From: Melaminivora jejuensis
Lineage (GTDB): Bacteria; Pseudomonadota; Gammaproteobacteria; Burkholderiales; Burkholderiaceae_C
NCBI RefSeq assembly: GCF_017811175.1
Contig: NZ_JACWIJ010000002.1
Coordinates: forward strand, 3,608,501 to 3,672,500
Direction of reading: 5' to 3'
Length of the DNA stretch: 64,000 nt
The notes under the pieces were generated by a model, which worked only from the letters and a program-made list of their open reading frames with translations, searched no databases and had not been told where the DNA came from. This document shows positions 10,189-22,301 of this stretch, piece after piece. The translations under genes and the position numbers were made by a program. The first letter of the stretch is position 1. Each line of letters begins with the position of its first letter.

Positions 10189-10807
10189 GAACGTGATCGC
10201 GATGCAGCACGAATGGCACGTCCGGCGTTTCGACGAGCTGTATCGCTGCAGCCCCGACCCGTGGGCGCTGGAGGGCAGCTGGTACGAGCAGCGCAAGCGC
10301 GCCCTGGTGCTGGCCAGCCTGCCGCAGGCGCGCTACGCCAGCGCCTTCGAGCCGGGCTGCGCGCAGGGCCTGCTGACCCGGGAGCTGGCCGCGCGCTGCG
10401 ATCGCCTGCTGGCCAGCGATTGCTCGCCCCGGGCGCTGGCCAATGCGCGTGAGCGCCTGCGCCAGCAGACCCATGTGGAGCTTGTCCAGGGAGCGCTGCC
10501 GGATCAGTGGCCGGCAGGGCACTTCGATCTGCTGGTCTTGAGCGAGCTGCTGTACTACCTGGCCCCGACCGACCTCGACAGGCTGCTGGCCCGGCTGCTG
10601 GCCCTGTCCGAAGGGCCGCTGACCGTGCTGGCCTGCCATTGGCGCCATCCGATCGCCGGCTGCGCCCTGAGTGGGGCGCAAGTCCACGAGTGCCTGCGCG
10701 CTGCGCTGCCCTGGACACTGGCGTGCAGCGTTGCGGATGCCGATTTCGTGCTCGACGTGTGGACGCGCCAGAGCGCCAGCCTGGCGGCGGCGGAGGGCCG
10801 GATCTGA
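10169..10807 (+). CDS. Class I SAM-dependent methyltransferase (NodS-like)
   Basis: A methyltransferase of about 212 residues. The N-terminus carries FDELYRCSPDPWALEGSWYE, characteristic of NodS-like proteins. SAM motif I is FEPGCAQGLLTREL, and VLSELLYYL is the post-motif II region. NodS proteins N-methylate the amino sugar exposed by a deacetylase in Nod-factor synthesis. Following a PIG-L deacetylase here, the parallel is suggestive but unproven. The start at 10169 overlaps the previous gene by 20 bases; the ATG at 10202 is a reasonable alternative. It is the last gene of the four-gene operon. Confidence 0.82.
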   Translation: MNISSSENVIAMQHEWHVRRFDELYRCSPDPWALEGSWYEQRKRALVLASLPQARYASAFEPGCAQGLLTRELAARCDRLLASDCSPRALANARERLRQQTHVELVQGALPDQWPAGHFDLLVLSELLYYLAPTDLDRLLARLLALSEGPLTVLACHWRHPIAGCALSGAQVHECLRAALPWTLACSVADADFVLDVWTRQSASLAAAEGRI

Positions 10808-10827
10808 TTTCTGCGGGCGGTGCGCGC

Positions 10828-10870
10828 CTGTCCTACAGGGCCTTGCGCGCTGCCGGCCTTGGATGGGCGG
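10828..10870 (+). promoter_or_regulatory. Putative shared promoter motif, site 2 (small-protein genes)
   Basis: CTGTCCTACAG at 10828-10838 and, 30 bases from its start, CTTGGATGGGCGG at 10858-10870, a weaker match to the second box of sites 1 and 3. It lies 39 bases before the small gene at 10909. Confidence 0.4.
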
Positions 10871-10908
10871 CCTGTCCTTGCCAAGCTCCACAGGACAGGA
10901 GCCTTGCC

Positions 10909-11187
10909 ATGACACACCCTTTGACCCCTCCCTCCCTTGATGAGCGGCTGGCCGCCGCCGAGCGCGCGCGTATGCGTGATCGGGGGCATTTCAATCAGTA
11001 CGGCCTGCGCATCGACTCCCGGCCCGATGAGGCCGACCGCGCCAACCCCGGCACGGGCGCCCAGGCGCGGCGCTATGGCGCTGGAGGTGATCTGTCCACC
11101 TACGCCAACCGCGCGCACGGCGTGCAGACGCAGCAATTGCCCGATGAGGCCTCCTCCGATGCGCCGGCCAGCCGGGCTGCGCCCTGA
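10909..11187 (+). CDS. Small hypothetical hydrophilic protein (92 aa)
   Basis: I do not recognise a named family. The protein is polar and has no membrane segment. It carries DERLAAAERARMRDRGHFNQ and then GLRIDSRPDEADR, and ends in a Thr/Ser/Ala-rich tail. AGGACAGGAG stands directly upstream of the ATG, and the putative shared promoter motif lies 39 bases before that, so it is likely expressed. Low-complexity polar proteins of this size often belong to stress responses, but that is only context. Confidence 0.6.
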   Translation: MTHPLTPPSLDERLAAAERARMRDRGHFNQYGLRIDSRPDEADRANPGTGAQARRYGAGGDLSTYANRAHGVQTQQLPDEASSDAPASRAAP

Positions 11188-11200
11188 GGGGGCGCAAGCC

Positions 11201-11320
11201 ATGTCCGCTCCCGCCCCGCAGCCGGCGCCCCAGCCCCCCTGGCCGGACACCATCCCGATCGAAGACCCGCCGGCGCAGCCCGTCGATGTGCCGGTAGTCG
11301 ATCCCCCGGCGCACCATTGA
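11201..11320 (+). CDS. Small proline-rich hypothetical protein (39 aa)
   Basis: The frame from ATG 11201 encodes MSAPAPQPAPQPPWPDTIPI followed by EDPPAQPVDVPVVDPPAHH. GAGGGGG lies eight bases before the start, and the gene follows the previous small gene by 13 bases. Similar tiny Pro-rich proteins are common near stress genes in this group, but the function is unknown and it could be a chance frame. Confidence 0.4.
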   Translation: MSAPAPQPAPQPPWPDTIPIEDPPAQPVDVPVVDPPAHH

Positions 11321-11370
11321 ACAGCCGTTCCACCCGGGTCAATACCTGAGCAATTGGCTGGCACGGCACC

Positions 11371-11414
11371 TCGCCCTACAGGCGCACGGGCCGGGCCTCC
11401 CTATCATCGCGCGG
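11371..11414 (+). promoter_or_regulatory. Putative shared promoter motif, site 3 (hybrid histidine kinase)
   Basis: TCGCCCTACAG at 11371-11381 and CTATCATCGCGCGG at 11401-11414, with the same 30-base spacing as site 1. The ATG of the kinase lies 23 bases downstream, consistent with a short leader. Confidence 0.5.
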
Positions 11415-11436
11415 CATTCCTTACCGCAAGTCATCC

Positions 11437-14925
<3,489 letters not shown>

Positions 14926-14961
14926 ACCCCGCCCCAGCCCCCCACGATCCGCAGCGTCAAC

Positions 14962-15795
14962 GTGCCCCATATCCGTAAAACCGCCGACATCGAGCAGGAG
15001 CTGCTGGTCGAGGCCATCTACCGGCGCTACCACTATGACTTTCGCGGCTACGCCCAGGCCTCGCTGCGCCGGCGGCTGCAGACGGCGCTGACGCGCTTCA
15101 ACTGCGCCTCGCTGTCGCAGCTGCAGCACCTGGTGCTGCACGACCCAGCGGTGTTCCCGGCGCTGCTGCAGTACCTGACGGTGCAGGTCAGCGACATGTT
15201 CCGCGACCCGCAGTACTTCCGCGCGCTGCGCGACAAGGTGCTGCCCATCCTGCGCACCTACCCCTCGCTCAAGATCTGGATCGCCGGCTGCAGCTCGGGC
15301 GAGGAGGTCTGGTCTATGGCCATCCTGCTGCGCGAGGAGGGGCTGCTGGAGCGCTCGCTGATCTATGCCACCGACATCAACGCCGCCGCCCTGCAAAAGG
15401 CCGAGGCCGGGGTGTACGACATCGAGCGCGTGCCCGGCTTCACGGACAACCACGCCCGCTCGGGCGGCACCGGCTCGCTGTCCGAGCACTACAGCGCCGC
15501 CTACGGGCGCGTGGTCTTCGACAAGAGCCTGCGCCGGCACATCGTGTTCTCCGACCACAGCCTGGCCACCGACAGCGTGTTTGCCGAGATGCAGCTCATC
15601 TCCTGCCGCAACGTGCTGATCTACTTCGACCGGCCGCTGCAGGATCGCGCCGTCGGGCTGTTCAGCGAGTCGCTGTGCCGGCGCGGCTTCCTGGGCCTGG
15701 GCAGCAAGGAGTCGCTGCGCTTTTCCGCGCACGGCGGGCAGTTCGATGAGTTCGTGGCCAGCGAGCGCATCTACCAGAAAAAGGCCGAGGTATGA
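14962..15795 (+). CDS. CheR-type protein-glutamate methyltransferase
   Basis: A 277-residue CheR homologue. The N-terminal helical domain contains YHYDFRGYAQASLRRRL. The SAM-binding domain carries the hallmark WIAGCSSGEEVWSMAI and, later, SCRNVLIYFD. It would methylate glutamates, normally on chemoreceptors. No receptor is adjacent (the Aer-like protein is 15 kb away), so the target may be the coiled-coil kinase next door. The start is a GTG; the stop overlaps the cheB-like start by four bases. Confidence 0.9.
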   Translation: MPHIRKTADIEQELLVEAIYRRYHYDFRGYAQASLRRRLQTALTRFNCASLSQLQHLVLHDPAVFPALLQYLTVQVSDMFRDPQYFRALRDKVLPILRTYPSLKIWIAGCSSGEEVWSMAILLREEGLLERSLIYATDINAAALQKAEAGVYDIERVPGFTDNHARSGGTGSLSEHYSAAYGRVVFDKSLRRHIVFSDHSLATDSVFAEMQLISCRNVLIYFDRPLQDRAVGLFSESLCRRGFLGLGSKESLRFSAHGGQFDEFVASERIYQKKAEV

Positions 15796-16376
15796 GCGCC
15801 GCGCCCCCGTCGGCCATCGTCATCGGCGGCTCCGCCGGCAGCATCGAGGCGCTGGGCGAAATCCTGCCGGCGCTGGCGCCGGCGCTGCCCGCCTGCGTCA
15901 TCGTCGCCTTACACCTGCCGCGCGAGCAGCCCAGCTTGCTGGGCGACATCTTTGCGCCGTGCTGCCGCCTGCCGGTGTGCGAGGCCCAGGACAAGGAGCC
16001 GCTGGTGGCCGGCCACATCTACTTTGCGCCGCCCGACTACCATTTGCTGGTCGATGCCGGGCCGGCGCTGGCGCTGTCCATCGACCCGCCGGTGCATTTT
16101 TCGCGTCCGGCCATCGACGTGCTGTTCGAGTCTGCCGCCCACGCCTATGGCCAGCGGCTGGTGGCGGTATTGCTGTCGGGCGCCAATGCCGATGGCGCGC
16201 GCGGCCTGCTGGCCGTGCAGCGCGCCGGCGGCACCACGCTGGTGCAGGCGCCCGACAGCGCCTACGCCGCTGCCATGCCGCAGGCGGCACTGGCCCTGCT
16301 GACGCCCGACCATGTGCTGACACCGCAGGCCATGGCCGGCGTGCTTCACCAACTGCTTTGCGGGAGGAATCCGTGA
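15792..16376 (+). CDS. CheB-type methylesterase, catalytic domain only
   Basis: This 194-residue protein contains only the CheB esterase domain, without the N-terminal receiver of chemotaxis CheB. The catalytic Ser is in IGGSAGSIEAL (residues 11-21), the His in ALHLPREQPSL, and the Asp in LSGANADGARGL. It should remove methyl or amide groups from the protein modified by the adjacent CheR homologue. With no receiver it cannot be switched by phosphorylation directly. It overlaps both neighbours by four bases (ATGA upstream, GTGA downstream). Confidence 0.9.
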   Translation: MSAAPPSAIVIGGSAGSIEALGEILPALAPALPACVIVALHLPREQPSLLGDIFAPCCRLPVCEAQDKEPLVAGHIYFAPPDYHLLVDAGPALALSIDPPVHFSRPAIDVLFESAAHAYGQRLVAVLLSGANADGARGLLAVQRAGGTTLVQAPDSAYAAAMPQAALALLTPDHVLTPQAMAGVLHQLLCGRNP

Positions 16377-17539
16377 TCTTTGCCGCCCCTTCGCCCTGCG
16401 GCGCCGACGGCCACCCGGCTGCCCCTGCAGTCGCGCACACGCGGGTCAAATGCCTGTTGGTGGACGACATCCCGGAAAACCTGGTGGCCCTGGAAGCGCT
16501 GCTGCACAGCGAGGATGTGGACATCCTCAAGGCGTCTTCCGGCCCGGCGGCGCTGGAGCTGCTGCTGATCCACAGCGACGTGGCACTGGCGCTGCTGGAC
16601 GTGCAGATGCCCGAGATGAACGGCTTCGAGCTGGCCGAGCTGATCCGCGGCTCCGAGCGCACGCGCCACATCCCGCTGATCTTCATGACCGCCGGCGCGC
16701 ACGACCAGCGCCGGCAGTTCCGTGGCTACGAAAGCGGCGCCGTGGACTTTCTCTACAAGCCCATCGACCCGCACACGCTGCTGACCAAGGCGCGCGTGTT
16801 CTTCGACCTGCAGCGGCAAAAGCGCGCCCTGGCCTACCAACTGCAGCAGCGCACCGAGGAGCTGTACATCAACGAGATGTTCATGGCCGTGCTGGGGCAC
16901 GACCTGCGCACGCCGCTGTCGGCCATCCTGGCCACCGCCGCCATGCTGCAGCGCCCGCTGCCGCCCGAGAAGGTGCAATTGCTGGCGGCCAAGGCGCAGC
17001 AGGCCGGACAGCGTATGCAGTCCATGATCGAGGATCTGCTGGATGTGACGCGCGCGCGCCAGAACGGCGGCCTGGTCATGCTGGTGGCGCCGGTCGATCT
17101 GGCGCAGCAGGCCGAGAGCGTGGTGCAGGAGGTGCGCGCCGCCCATCCGCAGCGCGAACTGCTGCTGCGCCGCAGCGGCAACCTGTCGGGTTCGTGGGAC
17201 GCCGCGCGCCTGGGCCAGGTGCTGGCCAACTTACTGTCCAACGCCATGCACCACGGCACGCCGCAGCAGCCGGTGGAGCTGCAGCTCGATGGTGCGGCAG
17301 CGGACACCGTGGTGCTGCGCGTGACCAATGGCGGCGAGATCCCGGCGGCGCTGCTGCCGCGTCTGTTCGAGCCCTTCCGGGGCCGCCAGGGCAGCACCAG
17401 CGAGCACAAGGGCCTGGGGTTGGGCCTGTTCATCGTGCGCCAGATCGTGCAGGCGCATGGCGGCTGCATCGAGGCCGATTGCCAGGATGGGCGCACCTGC
17501 TTCACCGTGCGGCTGCCGCGCACGCCGCTGGCGCAGTGA
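16373..17539 (+). CDS. Response regulator-histidine kinase fusion
   Basis: A 388-residue soluble protein. An N-terminal receiver (about 20-145; phospho-Asp in LLDVQMPEMNG, Lys in LYKPIDP) is joined to a HisKA domain with LGHDLRTPLSAI (about 178) and an HATPase domain with NLLSNAMHHGT and GLGLGLFIV. It resembles the partner of CHASE3/GAF hybrid kinases in HK-CheR-CheB clusters. The GTG start overlaps the cheB-like stop (GTGA), and GGGAGGA stands just upstream. It probably receives phosphate from, or tunes, the large hybrid kinase. Confidence 0.9.
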   Translation: MIFAAPSPCGADGHPAAPAVAHTRVKCLLVDDIPENLVALEALLHSEDVDILKASSGPAALELLLIHSDVALALLDVQMPEMNGFELAELIRGSERTRHIPLIFMTAGAHDQRRQFRGYESGAVDFLYKPIDPHTLLTKARVFFDLQRQKRALAYQLQQRTEELYINEMFMAVLGHDLRTPLSAILATAAMLQRPLPPEKVQLLAAKAQQAGQRMQSMIEDLLDVTRARQNGGLVMLVAPVDLAQQAESVVQEVRAAHPQRELLLRRSGNLSGSWDAARLGQVLANLLSNAMHHGTPQQPVELQLDGAAADTVVLRVTNGGEIPAALLPRLFEPFRGRQGSTSEHKGLGLGLFIVRQIVQAHGGCIEADCQDGRTCFTVRLPRTPLAQ

Positions 17540-17603
17540 GCGTGCCGTGCCGCGCGCCGGGCGCACGACTGCCCAGGCGGGCTGCGGCCCGTCTGGCGCC
17601 GGC

Positions 17604-17984
17604 TCAGGCCACGCCGCTGCCCTGGCCCTGCAGCCGGGCCTGTATGTCGTCGAGCAGCTCCTCCAGCGCCGTGATGTCGAAAGGCTTGTGCAGCACGCGC
17701 ACCTGCGGGCTGTCCAAGGCCGGCTCGCCCTGCAGGGCATGGCCGGTACACAGCACGACGTGGCGCTGCGGGTCGGCGTGCAGCAGCCTGCGGCACAGCT
17801 CGATGCCGCTCAGGCCGGGCAGGCTGACATCGCTGACCACCAGATCGAAAGGCCCTTGCTGTTGCTCGTGCTGCAGGGCCTGCTCGGCATCGGCGCAGGC
17901 CACGATGGTGCGCCCCGGGCCTTCCATCAGCATGGCGATGGTCTCGCGCAGTTCAGGGCTGTCTTCGACGTACAGGATGTGCAA
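17604..17984 (-). CDS. Single-domain response regulator
   Basis: A receiver of about 126 residues with no output domain. ILYVEDS supplies the acidic pocket, LVVSDVSLPGLSG the phospho-Asp, and VLHKPFD the conserved Lys. I place the start at TTG 17984, with GAGG six bases upstream; the longer frame would begin inside the promoter-like motif of site 4. It runs convergent to the kinase operon and probably acts as a phosphate sink or adaptor for it. Confidence 0.82.
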   Translation of the reverse strand: MHILYVEDSPELRETIAMLMEGPGRTIVACADAEQALQHEQQQGPFDLVVSDVSLPGLSGIELCRRLLHADPQRHVVLCTGHALQGEPALDSPQVRVLHKPFDITALEELLDDIQARLQGQGSGVA

Positions 17985-18034
17985 TGGATACCTCGGGCAG
18001 GAATGAAAGATGAGCGGCTGGCTGTGGCCGGACA

Positions 18035-18077
18035 GCTCCATTGTGGGCCGGTGCGCGACGGCGCTGCTGTAGGACAG
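18035..18077 (-). promoter_or_regulatory. Putative shared promoter motif, site 4 (lone receiver gene)
   Basis: On the minus strand CTGTCCTACAG (18077-18067) is followed at the same distance by CCCACAATGG, a weak second box. Placement before the receiver gene supports co-regulation with the kinase operon. Confidence 0.35.
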
Positions 18078-18106
18078 CTCCCTGCGGCAGGTCAAAAAAT
18101 ACCAGT

Positions 18107-18160
18107 CAAAACAGCCTTAAAGCCTTTGCTGACAAGCGCTGATAGCTATATTTTAAGTAG
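18107..18160 (-). repeat. Family A interspersed repeat
   Basis: The plus strand reads CAAAACAGCCTTAAAGCC, then GACAAGCGCTGATAGCTATA, the reverse complement of the family A core. Confidence 0.75.
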
Positions 18161-18208
18161 CCTCCCAGACCATCCCCCTGCCGCCACCCCTCTTCAGGAG
18201 TCATCGCC

Positions 18209-18883
18209 ATGAACACCCCGCCTGCCACGCCCGCCGTCCTGCACATCGACTTCGTCTCCGACCTGGTCTGCCCCTGGTGCGCCATTGCCTTCAGGACGCT
18301 GGAGCAGGTGGGCCAGCGCCTGGCCGGGCAGATCGAGCTGGTCTGGCGCACCCAGCCCTTCGAGCTCAACCCCGGCCTGGGCGCGCCGGGCGAGGAGCTG
18401 GTCGCGCACCTGGGTGCCAAGTACGGCGGCACGCCGGCGCAGTTCGAGCAGATGCACCAGACGATTGCCGCGCGCGGGCGCGAGGTCGGGCTGGAGTTCG
18501 ACCTGCAGCGGCGCACGCATATCTACAACACCTTCGATGCGCACCGCCTGCTGTTCTGGCTGGGGCGCGAGGGCCAGGCCGGACAGCAGCACGCGCTGGA
18601 GGGCGCGCTGTTCGCGGCCTATTTCAGCCAGGGCGAGAACCCGGGCGCGCACGCCGTGCTGCTGCGCCTGGCGGGCGAGCTGGGGCTGGACGTGGCGCGC
18701 GCCGCCCAGGTGCTGGAAGGGGACGAGTTCGCCGCCGAGGTGCGCGAGCGCGAGCGCCACTGGCAGGCGCAGGGCATCCATTCGGTGCCGGCGGTCATCG
18801 TCGAGGGCCGGCACCTGATCCAGGGCGGGCAACCGGCGGCGGTGTTCGAGCGGGCGCTGCGGCAGATTGCGCAGCAGGGGTGA
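18209..18883 (+). CDS. DsbA-family oxidoreductase (FrnE-like)
   Basis: A 224-residue thioredoxin-fold protein with an inserted helical domain. The redox motif CPWC is at about residue 21 (VCPWCAIAF), and a cis-Pro loop lies near the C-terminus (IHSVPAVIVEGRHLIQGGQ). No signal peptide is present, so unlike periplasmic DsbA it is cytoplasmic, as FrnE/YwbO-type proteins are. The substrate is unknown. AGGAG precedes the ATG. Family A repeats flank the gene on both sides. Confidence 0.88.
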   Translation: MNTPPATPAVLHIDFVSDLVCPWCAIAFRTLEQVGQRLAGQIELVWRTQPFELNPGLGAPGEELVAHLGAKYGGTPAQFEQMHQTIAARGREVGLEFDLQRRTHIYNTFDAHRLLFWLGREGQAGQQHALEGALFAAYFSQGENPGAHAVLLRLAGELGLDVARAAQVLEGDEFAAEVRERERHWQAQGIHSVPAVIVEGRHLIQGGQPAAVFERALRQIAQQG

Positions 18884-18900
18884 GGGAGATTGCTCCTCTT

Positions 18901-18948
18901 TCAATAGCTATCAGCGCTTGACTGGCAAGGGTTTGAAGCGTTTTTATT
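18901..18948 (+). repeat. Family A interspersed repeat
   Basis: AATAGCTATCAGCGCTTGAC followed by TGGCAAGGGTTTGAAGCG, one of the closest matches to the family A consensus, 18 bases after the DsbA-like stop. Confidence 0.8.
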
Positions 18949-19009
18949 CTTTTTTCCGGGGGGCAGGGGGTGGCTGGTGCTGGCGGGCCATGTTGCGCGG
19001 CCAGCGTCG

Positions 19010-19052
19010 CCGGCCCTCACCCCAGCCCTCTCCCAGAGGGAGAGGGAGCAGG
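19010..19052 (+). repeat. Family B hairpin repeat (single)
   Basis: CCCTCACCCCAGCCCTCTCC followed by AGAGGGAGAGGGAGC. The inner arms CTCTCCC and GGGAGAG form a hairpin. It lies between two convergent genes and may act as a transcript end. Confidence 0.65.
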
Positions 19053-19073
19053 GCCGGGGAGCGGGGACGGGCG

Positions 19074-19586
19074 TCACTTCACCGGTATCGGCGTCTCGCG
19101 CGGCACCGGCACGGCGGTCAGGCTGTTTTGCGGCGAGCCGTCGATCAGCTTGTCCGAGTACGACAGATAGACCAGGGTGTTGCGCTGGCTGTCCACCATG
19201 CGCACCACGCGCAGGCGCTTGAACAGAATCGACATGCGCTCGGAAAAGACCTGCTGCTGGCGCGGCAGCGGCTTGTCGAAGCTGATCGGCCCGACCTGGC
19301 GGCAGGCGATCGAGGCTTCAGCGCGATCCTCGGCCAGGCCCAGCGTGCCCTTGATGCCGCCGGTGCGCGCGCGCGAGACGTAGCAGGTCACGCCGGCCAC
19401 CAGCGGATCGTCGTAGGCCTCGACCACGATGTCATGGTCGCGCCCCAGCCACTGGAAGGCCGTGTCCACGCTGCCGATGCGCTCGGTCGGTGCAGCGGCG
19501 GCGCCGCCAGCGCCCAGCAGCACGGCCAGCGCGGCAGCGGCCAGCGCAGGATGCGCAGGGCGCAGGGGCCGGGCCGGCGCCTTCAT
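19074..19586 (-). CDS. creA: CreA family protein
   Basis: A 170-residue CreA protein with an N-terminal export signal (AALAVLLGAGGAAAA, cleavage near residue 30) and the family core ERIGSVDTAF, VTCYVSRA and SFDKPLPRQQQ. It is probably periplasmic; the biochemical role of CreA is not known. Its ATG overlaps the end of the cyanophycin synthetase gene (ATGA), so it belongs to the cph operon here. I see no mechanistic link between the two. Confidence 0.9.
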   Translation of the reverse strand: MKAPARPLRPAHPALAAAALAVLLGAGGAAAAPTERIGSVDTAFQWLGRDHDIVVEAYDDPLVAGVTCYVSRARTGGIKGTLGLAEDRAEASIACRQVGPISFDKPLPRQQQVFSERMSILFKRLRVVRMVDSQRNTLVYLSYSDKLIDGSPQNSLTAVPVPRETPIPVK

Positions 19587-22197
19587 GCCTGCCCCGCCGC
19601 TGCCAGCGACGTGGCCGAAGCCGCCGCCGTTGCCTCGGCGCAGCGCCGCTGCAGGTGCGCCAGGGCCTGCTCCACCTGATCGACCAGCACCAGGCACAGG
19701 TCGCCCGGCGCCAGGCGCGCCAGCGCGTGGTCGATGGCGGCGAATTCGCCCTGGATTTCGGTCACGTAGCTGGCGCGCTCCGCCCCTGCAGGCCGCGCCG
19801 CAACAGCGCCAGCACCTCGCCGTCGGCGCGCCCGCGCTGGCAGGCGTCCTGGTACAGCACCACGTCGTCGAACACGCCGCCCAGGATTTGCGTCTGCTCG
19901 GTGATGTCCTCATCGCGCCGGTCGCCGGCACCGGAGATCACCACGCTGCGCCGCGCCGCCGGCATGGCCTGCACGGCCTGCACCAGGGCGCGCATGGCGT
20001 CCGGGTTGTGGCCGTAGTCGGCAATCACCGTGGCGCCGGCGTGATCGAGCACGTTGAAGCGCCCGGGAGCGTTGTCGCTGTCGTTCAGAAAACTCGCCAG
20101 GCCACGGCGGATAGTTTCCCAGGGCAGGCCGGCGGCCCAGGCGGCGGCGATCGAGGCCATGGCGTTTTCCACCTGGAAGCCGATGCTGCCGGCGCGCGTG
20201 AGCGGGATGTCGCGCAGCAGCACGCTCTCGCGCCACGAGCCTTCGGCGGCCACGATGTGCTCGCCATCGACATAGACCACGCGACTGCCCTGCGCCCGGT
20301 GCGTGGCCATGACGGGGTGGTGGCGCTCGGCGGCGAAGTAGATGACCCGGCCCGGGCAGACGCTGGCCATGGCGGCTACGTGCGGATCGGCGGCGTTGAG
20401 CACGGCCCAGCCGTCCGGCGCCACGTTGCTCACGATGACGCGCTTGAGCACGGCCACGTCCTCCACCGTGGTGATGAAGTTCAGCCCCAGGTGGTCGCCG
20501 GCGCCGACATTGGTCACCACCGCCACCTGGCAGCGGTCAAAGCCCAGGCCCTCGCGCAGGATGCCGCCGCGTGCGCATTCCAGCACCGCTGCGTCCACCT
20601 CGGGATGGAACAGCACGTTGCGCGCGCTCTTGGGGCCGGAGCAGTCGCCGCTGTCGATCTGCCGGCCATTGGCCCATACGCCGTCGGTGTTGGTCATGCC
20701 GGTGCGCAGGCCGTGCGCGGCCAGCAGGTGGTTGATCAGCCGCGTGGTGGTGGTCTTGCCATTGGTGCCGGTGACGGCAATCAAGGGGATGCGCCCATCG
20801 TCGCCGGGCGCAAACAGCGCGTCGATCATGGGAGCGCCGACATTGCGTGGCCGCCCGAACGAGGGCGACAGGTGCATCCGCAGGCCTGGCGCGGCGTTGA
20901 CCTCGACGATGCCGCCGTTTTGCTCCTCCAGCGGGCGCAGCATGGTCTCGCACACCACGTCCACGCCGCAGATGTGCAGGCCTATGGTTTGCGCGGCCTC
21001 GACGGCGCGCGCGGCAATGTCCGGGTGTACGTCGTCGGTCACGTCGGTGGCGCTGCCGCCGGTGGACAGGTTGGCGTTGTTGCGCAGCACCACGCGCTGG
21101 CCCTGCGCTGGCACCGACTCCGGCGTCAGGCCCTCGGCGGCCAGGCGGGCCAGGGCGATGTCGTCCAGCCGGATGCGCGTGAGCGCCGTGCCGTGGCCGC
21201 TGCCCCGGCGCGGATCCTGGTTCACGCTGTCCACCAGCTCGCGCACCGTGTGCTGGCCGTCGCCCAGCACCTGCGGCGGGTCGCGCCGGGCGGCGGCGAC
21301 CATCTGGCTGCCCACCACCAGCAGGCGAAAGTCGTGGCCGGGCAGGAAGCGCTCGACCATGATCTCGTCGCCATGCTCGCGCGCTGCGGCCCAGGCCGCC
21401 TCCAGTTGCGTGCGCGAGGTGATGTTGACGGTGACGCCCTTGCCCTGGTTGCCGTCCTGGGGCTTGACGACCACCGGCAGGCCGACTTCCTCGGCCACGC
21501 GCCAGGCATCCTGCACATTGGCCACAGGCCGGCCCAGCGGCACCGGCACACCGGCGGCGTGCAGCAATCGCTTGGTCAAATCCTTGTCCTGGGCGATGGA
21601 CTCGGCCACGGCGCTGGTCGCATCCAGCTCGGCGGCCTGGATGCGCCGCGCGCGCGCGCCCCAGCCCAGTTGCACCAGCGAGCCGCTGGTCAGGCGCCGA
21701 AACGGAATGCCGCGCGCCACGGCGGCATCGACCAGCGAGCCGGTGGACGGGCCGATGCGCTCGTCCTCGTCCAGCTCGCGCAGCCGGGCGATCAGCGCCT
21801 CGGCGTCGAAGGGCGCATCGGCCAGCGCTGCCTGGATCAGCGCGCCGGCCTGCTCCATGGCCAGCCGGCCCACGGCTTCCTCGGTGTATTCGACGATGAC
21901 CTGCCAGGTGCCAGGCTCGGGCGTGCGCGCCGTGCGGCTGAAGGTGACCGGGCAGCCGGCCTGGGCCTGCAACTGCAGTGCGGCGGCTTCGAGCACGTGG
22001 GCCAGGGTCAGCACGTTGTCGGCGCCGTGCGGCTGCAGCGCGCCGATGGCCGGAAAGCGCGCGCGCAGCCGGTCTTCGAAGCCGGGCAGGGCGGCGTGAT
22101 TGCACTCGCCGGCGCCGCACTGCACGATGGCCTCGATGGCGGTGCTGCGCGTCCAGAGGTTGGGGCCGCGCAGGGCGCGGATACGGATGATGTCCAT
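19583..22197 (-). CDS. cphA: Cyanophycin synthetase, frameshifted near the 3' end
   Basis: CphA polymerises Asp and Arg into cyanophycin granules using two ATP sites. The N-terminal domain begins MDIIRIRALRGPNLW. The ATP-grasp domain has VKPQDGNQGKGVTVNI, and the Mur-ligase domain has an intact P-loop, GTNGKTTTTRLINHL. The C-terminal part continues in another frame from about 19780 (VTEIQGEFAAIDHALA, then PGDLCLVLVDQVEQAL). One G is missing from a run at about 19781-19784; restoring it gives 871 residues, normal for CphA. The start at 22197 is set by the conserved N-terminus. It is downstream of a second cphA-like gene and upstream of creA. Confidence 0.93.
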
Positions 22198-22210
22198 AAA
22201 GGGTCTCTTT

Positions 22211-22271
22211 TCAAGCCAAATGGGCTTCCAGGCCTTGTGTATCAAGCGCGGGCAGCTATGGTTTTTGATGG
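22211..22271 (-). repeat. Family A repeat, degenerate copy
   Basis: GGCTTCCAGGCCTTGTGTAT followed by CAAGCGCGGGCAGCTATGG. It matches the reversed consensus in both halves but has a changed centre. It fills the gap between the two cphA genes. Confidence 0.45.
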
Positions 22272-22301
22272 TTGCAGTCGTGCGTCGTGCGTAATGGCAC
22301 G

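Noticed and set aside
10892..10900. AGGACAGGA near CTCCACAGGACAG as another shared-promoter copy
   Set aside because: It lacks the CCTACAG core and serves better as the ribosome binding site of the gene at 10909.
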